Below, in pieces: positions 1 through 4,688 of a stretch of 5,887 bases of DNA. The notes beneath the pieces are model-generated. The model saw only the letters and a list, made by a program, of their open reading frames with translations, ran no database searches and was not told the DNA's origin. The number at the start of each line of letters is the position of its first letter. Position 1 is the first letter of the stretch. This stretch comes from Actinomycetes bacterium (lineage in GTDB: Bacteria > Actinomycetota > Thermoleophilia > Solirubrobacterales > Solirubrobacteraceae): NCBI GenBank assembly GCA_023429855.1, contig JAEZDB010000358.1, forward strand, positions 1-5,887, read 5' to 3'. Position numbers and translations under genes: made by a program.

Positions 1-318
1 GGCCTGGAGGCCACCGCCGACCGGGCGCTCGACGTCGCCATCGCGCGCTGCCTCGGCCGGACCGTCGAAGCGCTCCCGGAGGTGCAGCGTGAGGCGCTGC
101 AGCTCGTCGGCCCCGAGGGACTGACGAGCGCCGAGGCCGCCGAGCGCGCCGGCGTCTCCGTCCCCGGGTTGAAGTCGCGGGTCCAGCGGGGCCGCGCGGC
201 GGTCATCGAGAACACGGCCCAGTGCTGCAGCATCGAGCGCGACTCGCGCGGACGGCCCGTCTCGATCACGCCCCGCGAGGGCGAGGTCTGCCGCTGCGGC
301 TGCGCCGACGCCAGCTGA
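1..318 (+). CDS. ECF sigma factor, C-terminal part (SigZ-like)
   Basis: This is the last 105 residues of an RNA polymerase sigma factor; the start lies left of the window and the first base opens a full codon. The fragment is a sigma-70 region 4: an amphipathic helix with LPEVQREALQL (about residues 25-35), then the helix-turn-helix GLTSAEAAERAGVSVPGLKSRVQRG in its usual place, which in this family contacts the -35 element. After the HTH comes a tail with CC (residues 76-77), IERDSRGRPVS and a final CRCGC, five cysteines in all. From memory, SigZ-type ECF factors end in a similar CC-x-(E/D)-x-D-RxG block followed by more cysteines, so I call it SigZ-like. The cysteines could bind metal or sense redox state, but that is inference. 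No anti-sigma gene follows; the next gene starts 137 bases downstream. An internal GTG at 82 is not the true start because the frame and the homology run through it. Confidence 0.85.
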   Translation, partial: GLEATADRALDVAIARCLGRTVEALPEVQREALQLVGPEGLTSAEAAERAGVSVPGLKSRVQRGRAAVIENTAQCCSIERDSRGRPVSITPREGEVCRCGCADAS

Positions 319-374
319 CCGCGCGCCGGCCGTCGCCCGCGCATCACAGGCCGAGCAATCTTGTGACCACGCCG

Positions 375-402
375 GCAAATCTGCACGGGTAGGCTCCGCC
401 TA
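375..402. promoter_or_regulatory. TGCA-type motif and small hairpin upstream of the 456 gene
   Basis: In the 137-base gap between the sigma factor and the next gene, bases 375-390 read GCAAATCTGCACGGGT. They differ at only two positions from bases 4648-4663 inside the dyad repeat far to the right. The motif runs directly into a small inverted repeat, TAGGC-TCC-GCCTA (390-402). The position, 66 bases before the likely ATG, would suit an operator or promoter element. No convincing -35/-10 pair was seen; TAGGCT at 390-395 is only a weak -10 candidate. The function is unknown. Confidence 0.25.
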
Positions 403-455
403 TCGCCGAGTCAGGGGCAGCAGAGCACGCCGCAGAGGCGCGGAAACTCGCCCAC

Positions 456-956
456 ATGGTCGAGAACGGACGCCAGATCGCGGCCGCGCTTCGGCACCTC
501 GACTCCTACGGTTCTGAGGAGGGGTCGCGCAAGCTCGCCGAGTCGCTCGCGTTCTTCCTCGTCGAGCGGGCCGAGTCGCGCCACGCCGGCTGGCGCGTCG
601 TGCGCCAGGTGATCGTCGACTCGGCCGCCGACGCCCCATGGGAGCGTTGCGCGCGCCGGGCCGTCCCGATGATCGTCGCCGACCTCACGCAGCTCGACGA
701 GGACGCCGGCCGCACACCGCTGCACCGCGCGCAGCACCTCGCAGCGCAGCGCCGCGCTGAGGCCGTCGCGCCGTTTGTCGACCCCAAGCCCGTCCTCAAG
801 GACCTCGGGCTCGTGGCGCCGCGGTGGCTCAGCGACGAGCAGTGGGCCGACGGCCTCCGCGCGGCCGTGAAGGCGCGCTCGCGCGAGGGCGTCGCGCGGG
901 CGCTGGCCGAGGAGCTCGGTCTCGAGCGCGTCGGCGACGCGGCGGCCGGCGGCTGA
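456..956 (+). CDS. hypothetical protein, 166 aa
   Basis: I do not recognise a family. The reading frame is supported by strong G/C bias at third positions (for example GTC, GAG, CGC, ATC, GCG in succession), whereas the overlapping frames give arginine-rich low-complexity translations. The product looks soluble and mostly helical, rich in Ala, Arg, Glu and Leu. It has no signal peptide, no membrane segment and only one cysteine (residue 65). A proline-containing hinge near 106-123 (PFVDPKPVLKDLGLVAPRW) separates an N-terminal helical part from a C-terminal helix starting at LSDEQWADGLRAAV. The ATG at 456 is preceded only by weak purine stretches (AGAGG 17 bases upstream, CGGA 10 bases upstream). 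The frame stays open back to 393 without a better start, so the N-terminus is uncertain. It converges on the TerD-family gene, with 34 bases between the stop codons, so the two are not co-transcribed. Its relation to the sigma factor upstream is unknown. Confidence 0.7.
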   Translation: MVENGRQIAAALRHLDSYGSEEGSRKLAESLAFFLVERAESRHAGWRVVRQVIVDSAADAPWERCARRAVPMIVADLTQLDEDAGRTPLHRAQHLAAQRRAEAVAPFVDPKPVLKDLGLVAPRWLSDEQWADGLRAAVKARSREGVARALAEELGLERVGDAAAGG

Positions 957-959
957 GAC

Positions 960-975
960 GGCGCTCGCGGGCGCC
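960..975. terminator. short hairpin between convergent genes
   Basis: GGCGC (960-964) and GCGCC (971-975) can form a 5-bp stem with a 6-base loop. It sits between the stop of the 456 gene and the stop of the TerD-family gene. There is no T-run on either strand, so it could at best be a weak or U-less bidirectional terminator. The position is the main argument. Confidence 0.25.
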
Positions 976-990
976 TCGCCATGGCAGCGG

Positions 991-2322
991 TCAGTCGTCC
1001 TTGATCATGTTGGTGGCGCCGTTGTCCATCGTGACGACGACCTCGCCGCCAACCAGACTCACCGTCGGCCGCCGCTCGGAGCCGGACTTGGAGTACCACT
1101 CGAGCGGGTCGATCACGACGCCATCGGCCGTGTTGCGGATGACGCCTGGGACGCACGTGTAGACGCCTGGGTTGTCGTTGGCGTCGACCGACGGGATCGT
1201 GATCTTCGTCCCCGCGCCGTTGTCGATCTCGAGCGAGACGGCGTACTCCTTGAACGAGCCGCCGCCGTTCGTGATCGCCGAGTAGGCCACGGGCACGACC
1301 GCGAGCACGTCGGGGGTGAGCCGGATCTCGACGACCTCCTGGACCGCATCGGGCTCGTGACTCTCCCCGCCCACGGCGGCGCGGGCGCGCGAGAACAGCC
1401 CGCGGCGCTCGCCGCCATCGGCGCTGTTGCGCTCGGCGAAGGTGTCGGTCGGGTCGGCCTTCACGTCGCCCAGGTGCCGCACCCCGGAGTGCGCGAGCAG
1501 CGCCGGCACGCCCTCGGCGTCGAAGGCCGCCACGTCGACGGAGGTGCCGTCGCGCATGAGCACGAGCGCGTAGACGTCGTAGTCGGTGCCCGATCGCCAC
1601 GACACCGTCGCGGTGATGCGCTCGGTCTTCGTCATCAGGACCGACTGCTGGCCCTTCTTCAGACTGAGTTTGCCCTCGGCCTTGCGCAGGTTCGGCGGCG
1701 CGGACGGCTCGGCGGGAGCAGGCGGCTTATCGGGAGCTACTGGCGCCGGGGCTGAGGCTGGCGACGCCGACTTCGGCGTGGACGCGGCCGGCTCCGGAGC
1801 CGCGGCAGAGGCCGCCGTCGGCTCGTCCGTCACGTCGACGCCGTGGACGGTCAGCAGCTTCGCGAGGCCGTCGGCGTAGCCGTCGCCGAGCGCGCGGACC
1901 TTCCAGTGGCCGCCCCGCCGGTAGAGCTCGACGAGCTGCAGCGTGGCGACGGCGGGGAGCGACGAGAACGCGGCCTCGGCGACGCGCACGCCGTCGGCGG
2001 CGACGATCGCGGTAAGTGTCGCGCACGGCGTCACGTCGGGGGTTCCGTCGGCTTGTGCGACGACGAGCACCCGCTCGACTGCCGCTGGGAGCGCGGCAAG
2101 ATCGACGGTGAGCGTGTCGGACGGCAGATCGAGCGACACGGCCCCGCCAGCGCTGACGAGGTGGCTGAAGAGGACGACGCCGTCGTCGCCGTCTGCGCGG
2201 TCCGACGCGTCGAGCAGCAGCGCGATCAGGTCGGCGTGGCCGGTCGCCGCTTGCAGTTGGACGGTGGCGGTTTTGGCGTCGGGCAGCGTCGCATTCGCGC
2301 CGGCAGTCAGGGCGATCGTCAT
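991..2322 (-). CDS. TerD-family protein with two TerD-like domains
   Basis: This is a 443-residue cytoplasmic protein. Residues 1-165 form an N-terminal TerD domain: the MTIALTAGANATL start resembles the family's LxKGxNxxL opening, followed by LIALLLDAS, DTLTVDLAALPAAVERVLVVA and the hallmark VELYRRGGHWKVRALGDGYADGL near 131-153. Residues 168-211 are a Pro/Ala linker. Residues 219-440 form a second TerA/TerD-like domain (LKKGQQSVL, TATVSWRSGTDYDVYALVL, RHLGD, VVPVAYSAITNGGGSF, EIDNGAG, YTCVPG, LEWYSKSGSERRP). An unusually long hydrophilic insert (about 288-326) interrupts this domain. TerD domains are Ca2+-binding beta-sandwiches linked to tellurite resistance and general stress; the actual job here is not shown. 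The typical DLDAS site is not intact in either domain (LLLDAS in the first, DYDVYAL in the second). The ATG is preceded by AGGG 10 bases away. It lies 121 bases downstream of lexA on the same strand and has its own possible -10 box. Confidence 0.9.
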   Translation of the reverse strand: MTIALTAGANATLPDAKTATVQLQAATGHADLIALLLDASDRADGDDGVVLFSHLVSAGGAVSLDLPSDTLTVDLAALPAAVERVLVVAQADGTPDVTPCATLTAIVAADGVRVAEAAFSSLPAVATLQLVELYRRGGHWKVRALGDGYADGLAKLLTVHGVDVTDEPTAASAAAPEPAASTPKSASPASAPAPVAPDKPPAPAEPSAPPNLRKAEGKLSLKKGQQSVLMTKTERITATVSWRSGTDYDVYALVLMRDGTSVDVAAFDAEGVPALLAHSGVRHLGDVKADPTDTFAERNSADGGERRGLFSRARAAVGGESHEPDAVQEVVEIRLTPDVLAVVPVAYSAITNGGGSFKEYAVSLEIDNGAGTKITIPSVDANDNPGVYTCVPGVIRNTADGVVIDPLEWYSKSGSERRPTVSLVGGEVVVTMDNGATNMIKDD

Positions 2323-2331
2323 CGTCGGTCG

Positions 2332-2337
2332 ACCCTA
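2332..2337 (-). promoter_or_regulatory. possible -10 box for the TerD-family gene
   Basis: On the minus strand TAGGGT fits the TANNNT form of a -10 hexamer and ends 9 bases before the ATG, so transcription could begin at or close to the start codon. The same bases supply the only Shine-Dalgarno-like AGGG, so the two readings compete. No good -35 was found at 16-19 bases. The 121-base gap to lexA contains no GAAC-N4-GTTC box, so there is no sign that this gene belongs to the SOS regulon. Confidence 0.3.
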
Positions 2338-2443
2338 AGAGATCGCCGCGCGGCGCCTCACCGGTTGCCGTTCACGCTGCGCAGAACGCGCGCCACTCCA
2401 ATCCCGGAACACGCCGAGCGCTGCGGCGGAGGCGAGCGCGACG

Positions 2444-3088
2444 CTAGAAGCTACGCAGCAGGCCGACGACGACGCCAGCGATCTGCACGTCGCCGCGGAC
2501 GATGATCGGGTCGAGCGCCTCGTTCTCCGGCTGCAGCCGCACGTGGTCGCCTTCGTGGAAGTAGCGCTTGACGGTCGCTTCGTCTTCGTCGAGCAGTGCG
2601 ACGACGATCTCGCCGTTGCGCGCCGTCGGCTGCTGGTGGACAACGATAAGGTCGCCGTCGAGGATGCCGGCGTCGATCATCGACTCGCCCTTGACGCGCA
2701 GCAGGAACTCGCCACGCTGGCCGCCCGCTGCCGCTGGGACGGCGACGACCTCTTCGACCTCTTCGCTCGCGAGCGATGGCGGACCGGCCGGCACGCGGCC
2801 GACGAGCGGCAGCATCGACGCGCCGTCGACCTCCTGCGGTTCGACCGTCTCGGCGCCGAGGAGCTCCATCGCGCGCGGCTTGCTCGGGTCGCGCCGCAGC
2901 AGACCCATCTTCTCCAGCCGCGCAAGGTGCGCGTGGACCGTCGACGACGACGAAAGCCCGACCGTCTTGCCGATGTCGCGAACGGCTGGTGGGTACCCGT
3001 ACGTGGCGACGTGGTCGCGAATGCAGGCGAGGATCGCGCGTTGGCGGTCCGTCAGCTCGTCGTAGAGGACATCGTCTCCGGGGAACAT
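2444..3088 (-). CDS. lexA: LexA, SOS-response repressor and autoprotease
   Basis: A 214-residue repressor of DNA-damage genes. RecA on single-stranded DNA triggers its self-cleavage. The N-terminal winged HTH covers about residues 10-75 (DELTDRQRAILACIRDHV, then GYPPAVRDIGKTVGLSSSSTVHAHLARLEKMGLLRR). The cleavage site is Ala101-Gly102 in VPAGPP. The C-terminal peptidase has the nucleophile Ser136 in the GESM motif and the general base Lys174 in TVKRY, 38 residues apart as expected for the Ser-Lys dyad. NGEIVVALLDEDEATVKR and LQPENEALDPIIV are typical of the family. The frame is open to 3181, but the extra 31 residues are Arg/Cys-rich and unlike LexA, so I chose the ATG at 3088. That ATG lies inside the SOS box, which also argues for this start. 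The nearest Shine-Dalgarno-like GAGG is 14 bases away, a little too far, so translation may be leaderless. It is the first gene of a minus-strand pair with the TerD-family gene and is divergent from the tRNA. Confidence 0.97.
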   Translation of the reverse strand: MFPGDDVLYDELTDRQRAILACIRDHVATYGYPPAVRDIGKTVGLSSSSTVHAHLARLEKMGLLRRDPSKPRAMELLGAETVEPQEVDGASMLPLVGRVPAGPPSLASEEVEEVVAVPAAAGGQRGEFLLRVKGESMIDAGILDGDLIVVHQQPTARNGEIVVALLDEDEATVKRYFHEGDHVRLQPENEALDPIIVRGDVQIAGVVVGLLRSF

Positions 3089-3095
3089 GCGTTCG
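3082..3095. promoter_or_regulatory. LexA operator (SOS box) over the lexA start codon
   Basis: The plus strand reads GGAACATGCGTTCG, an exact GAAC-N4-GTTC core matching the Gram-positive/actinobacterial consensus CGAAC-N4-GTTCG except for one outer base. On the minus strand, bases 3-5 after the left GAAC half-site are the lexA ATG (CGAACGC-ATG-TTCC). A LexA dimer here would cover the start of transcription or translation, giving the usual negative autoregulation. This is the only match to this core that I noticed in the window. Confidence 0.85.
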
Positions 3096-3096
3096 C

Positions 3097-3102
3097 AGCG
3101 TA
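3097..3102 (-). promoter_or_regulatory. possible -10 box of lexA
   Basis: The minus strand carries TACGCT (TANNNT form) 8 bases before the chosen ATG, which would place the transcript start at or next to the ATG and inside the SOS box. The -35 side is weak: GGAC lies about 18 bases upstream. An alternative minus-strand -10, TATAGA at 3202-3207, would give a leader of more than 100 bases. Confidence 0.35.
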
Positions 3103-3203
3103 CCTCGCGGCCCGGCGGACGTCCGCAGCACGCCCTGCACGCCGTCCGAAAGGCCTGTCCGAGATGGTCGTCCGGCCACAAAGCATCGCCAGCGCGACCC
3201 CTC

Positions 3204-3209
3204 TATAGT
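3204..3209 (+). promoter_or_regulatory. -10 box of the tRNA-Leu promoter
   Basis: TATAGT is a good -10 hexamer in an otherwise GC-rich stretch. It would start transcription near 3216, leaving a leader of about 15 bases before the mature tRNA, which is normal. No clear TTGACA-like -35 was seen at the expected distance (around 3181-3186). Confidence 0.5.
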
Positions 3210-3230
3210 GCTGCGTCCAACCAATCCCCT

Positions 3231-3315
3231 GCGCCGATGGCGGAATTGGTAGACGCGCCAGGTTGAGGGCCTGGTGGGAGATAATCCCGTGGAGGTTCGA
3301 GTCCTCTTCGGCGCA
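3231..3315 (+). tRNA. tRNA-Leu (anticodon GAG)
   Basis: An 85-base tRNA that folds fully by eye. The acceptor stem is GCGCCGA (3231-3237) with TCGGCGC (3308-3314) and discriminator A3315. The D region is GGCGGAATTGGTAGACGC. The anticodon stem is CCAGG/CCTGG (3258-3262, 3270-3274) with loop TTGAGGG, giving anticodon GAG at 3265-3267, which reads the leucine codons CUC and CUU. The long variable arm typical of class II tRNAs has stem GGGA/TCCC (3276-3279, 3285-3288). The T arm is GGAGG-TTCGAGT-CCTCT (3291-3307). The CCA end is not encoded (CTG follows), so it must be added after transcription. Confidence 0.97.
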
Positions 3316-3320
3316 CTGCG

Positions 3321-3350
3321 AAAGGCCGCCCGTTGGGCGGCCTTTCTTGT
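3321..3350 (+). terminator. intrinsic terminator of tRNA-Leu
   Basis: AAAGGCCGCCC (3321-3331) and GGGCGGCCTTT (3335-3345) form a perfect 11-bp stem with a 3-base GTT loop, followed by CTTGT. It begins six bases after the tRNA end. The strong GC stem ending in a T-run is a classic rho-independent terminator. Confidence 0.92.
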
Positions 3351-3389
3351 GCTCGGGCAGCTTCCACAGAAGCGGCGTCGAGGCGCGAA

Positions 3390-3407
3390 TCGTCTCGGTC
3401 GAGACGA
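3390..3407. repeat. 18-bp palindrome
   Basis: TCGTCTCG-GT-CGAGACGA is a perfect inverted repeat with 8-base arms, between the two terminators. As RNA it would form a 7-bp hairpin with a GGTC loop; as DNA it could be a protein-binding site. There is no T-run after it and no nearby start codon to regulate, so its role is unknown. Confidence 0.4.
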
Positions 3408-3430
3408 ACACGGCTGCGCAACCGCAGAAA

Positions 3431-3474
3431 CACGAAAGGGCGCCTCACCCCCCGGTGTGGCGCCCCTTTTCGTG
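3431..3474. terminator. bidirectional terminator between tRNA-Leu and the secreted protein gene
   Basis: A long hairpin made of CACG/CGTG, AAA/TTT, GGGCGCC/GGCGCCC (3438-3444 with 3459-3465) and CACC/GGTG around a CCCC loop, with two single-base bulges (C3466, T3470) and a T-T mismatch. The plus strand has CCCCTTTT on its descending arm and the minus strand has CCCTTTCGTGTTT. It could therefore end minus-strand transcripts of the secreted protein gene and back up the tRNA terminator. Confidence 0.75.
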
Positions 3475-3494
3475 GTGGTGCGGATCCTTGGGCC

Positions 3495-3517
3495 GGGCCG
3501 GCGGTGAAGCCGGGCCC
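3495..3517. repeat. GC-rich hairpin just after the secreted protein gene
   Basis: GGGCCGGC (3495-3502) pairs with GCCGGGCCC (3509-3517) around a GGTGAA loop, with one bulged G. It lies about 20 bases past the minus-strand stop at 3538. It has no T-run. It may add to termination or mRNA stability together with the stronger hairpin further downstream. Confidence 0.3.
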
Positions 3518-3537
3518 CTGGCCGTGTCGGGTGCCTC

Positions 3538-4419
3538 CTACGAGGCGGTGCGGGAGCCGTTCGTGGCGTCCAGCAGAATCCGGCAGGGCGACTGGTCGCC
3601 CGGGATCTGTGCGTTGAAGATGATGGAGAGATCCAGGCCGCCCGCCTTGGCGAGGCAGACGTGGGCTTCGCGGCCGCCGGGGAGGCGGACGTCGCCCGAC
3701 TGCCACGAGACCTGGCCGTCGTCGGACTGGCCGGCCGCCGTCGTCCAGGCACCCTTGGTGCCGCCCTTGCCGCCCGTGAGAAGCGGGGCGAGGCGGGTGA
3801 GGTCGGCGGCGGAGAGCAGCAGACCGCGGTTCGGGCCGCAGGCGGTGCCGGCGCCGATCAGCGTGCCGCCGATCGCGAGGTTCTGCGCGTTGTAGACGTG
3901 CGTCGCAGAGGCCGTCTCCTTGGCGCCGCAGCTCGTCGGCTCGACGCCGGTCGGCACGAGCAGGCTCGCGTTGAGCTTCTTGAGGGCGCGGCGGGCCTTG
4001 GCGCCCTTCTTGGCCGGCAGCAGCTGCTGCACGCCCGGGAGCTGCACCTCGATGCGCGTGTCGACGGTGAACGCGACGCCGGCCTTGTCTTGGGTGCCGT
4101 CGAGCGGGCGACGGGCGTAGCCAGCGCCGCCGCTCGTGAGCGGCTGGCCGCCCTCGCTGATGCTGAAGCCGTAGCCGACGGCGCCGCTGGCGGCGGCCTC
4201 GATCTTGGCGGTGATCGCCGTGACGTCGAGCGTGTCGCCCACTGCAGCGGCGGTAGCCGCGGGGCCGTCGACCTGGACGCTGCCGTTGACCGTGTCGTTG
4301 ACGCTGACGCCGCCGCGGGTCGCGGCGGCTGCGGCCGGATCAGCCGAGAGGCCCGTGCCGGCGATGGAGGCGGCGGCGAGAGCGACGGTGGCGAGGCGGT
4401 GAGAAGTCTTGAAGAACAT
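3538..4419 (-). CDS. secreted, non-catalytic paralogue of the neighbouring serine hydrolase
   Basis: A 293-residue exported protein. The N-terminus MFFKTSHR followed by a hydrophobic ALAAASIAG run and PAAAAA is a signal peptide, with cleavage probably near residue 33. The mature part aligns with the serine hydrolase at 4689-5887: VGYGFSIS...GYAR (81-103), CGAKETASATHVYN...CGPNRGLLLSAADL (164-207) and GGREAHVC...CRILLDATNGSRTA (248-292). All four cysteines (164, 194, 255, 279) are shared, suggesting conserved disulfides. The region that holds SxxK and YxN in the neighbour is replaced by about 35 residues with a basic stretch, KKGAKARRALKKL. HGG in the third motif position reads QSG (240-242). 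Hydrolase activity is therefore unlikely; a binding or regulatory role is inference. The start ATG follows MFF-type coding and no upstream start gives a signal peptide. No clear ribosome-binding site is visible. Confidence 0.85.
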   Translation of the reverse strand: MFFKTSHRLATVALAAASIAGTGLSADPAAAAATRGGVSVNDTVNGSVQVDGPAATAAAVGDTLDVTAITAKIEAAASGAVGYGFSISEGGQPLTSGGAGYARRPLDGTQDKAGVAFTVDTRIEVQLPGVQQLLPAKKGAKARRALKKLNASLLVPTGVEPTSCGAKETASATHVYNAQNLAIGGTLIGAGTACGPNRGLLLSAADLTRLAPLLTGGKGGTKGAWTTAAGQSDDGQVSWQSGDVRLPGGREAHVCLAKAGGLDLSIIFNAQIPGDQSPCRILLDATNGSRTAS

Positions 4420-4524
4420 GGTGGTGGGTGGGGTCCGTGTGAAGTGGGGCTGCGGGGTGTTCCCTGCGTTGAAATCAAGATCTCGCGGATCGCCGGACCC
4501 GTCTGCCGCCCCTGCGACGCTCGC

Positions 4525-4544
4525 TGTGTAACAGCCGCGACACA
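4525..4544. promoter_or_regulatory. TGTGT-N10-ACACA dyad upstream of the secreted protein gene
   Basis: A 5+5 bp inverted repeat with a 10-base centre, about 105-125 bases before the start codon of the secreted protein gene. The arms resemble those of CRP/FNR-type sites, but those have a 6-base centre, so the assignment to that family fails. It may be an operator for another dimeric regulator, or chance. Confidence 0.2.
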
Positions 4545-4554
4545 AGCTCACGCG

Positions 4555-4663
4555 GCCCCTGCACATATGCAGAGCCCCGCTGCAAACCTGCAGCAGGGCG
4601 ACGCGCCAGAACCGCCGCAAGCCCGTGCAGGTATGCAGCGGCGTGCTGCAAACCTGCACGGGC
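4555..4663. repeat. two tandem TGCA-phased dyad repeats
   Basis: Two units of about 43-45 bases (4555-4599 and 4621-4663) start 66 bases apart. Each has four TGCA words at identical offsets: 4560, 4568, 4581, 4589 and 4626, 4634, 4647, 4655, that is 0/8/21/29. Both contain the same CTGCAAACCTGCA half. The right unit is a near-perfect stem: GCCCGTGCAGGT pairs with ACCTGCACGGGC, then an A-A mismatch, TGCAGC/GCTGCA and a 5-base loop. The left unit keeps the TGCA pairs but has a 4x4 internal mismatch. The right unit begins 26 bases after the stop of the serine hydrolase and could act as a U-poor terminator. Both units also lie 136-244 bases upstream of the secreted protein gene, so binding sites for a regulator are an alternative. 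Confidence 0.8.
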
Positions 4664-4688
4664 GAGGAGCCCGGGTCGACCGCCCGCG

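Noticed and set aside
506..1600. Long minus-strand open frame of 364 codons
   Set aside because: Arg/Ala low-complexity translation running through two well-supported genes in other frames; a by-product of high GC content.
3089..3181. Longer N-terminus for LexA
   Set aside because: The extra 31 residues are unlike LexA, and the region holds the promoter and SOS box.
3231..3350. Integration (att) site at the tRNA 3' end
   Set aside because: The tRNA 3' sequence is not repeated elsewhere in the window, and no integrase or mobile genes are seen.
3052..3411. Minus-strand open frame of 119 codons across the tRNA
   Set aside because: It is the antisense translation of tRNA-Leu (giving the familiar RLPIPPS-type peptide) plus terminator sequence. 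It overlaps the lexA promoter and has no coding features.
2451..3752. Long minus-strand open frame of 433 codons
   Set aside because: Arg/Pro-rich shadow that crosses lexA, the tRNA and two terminators.
3263..3895. Plus-strand open frame of 210 codons
   Set aside because: Starts inside the tRNA, crosses both terminators and ends antisense to the secreted protein gene.
4555..4663. CRISPR array
   Set aside because: Only two imperfect units with one 21-base gap, internal symmetry throughout and no cas genes.
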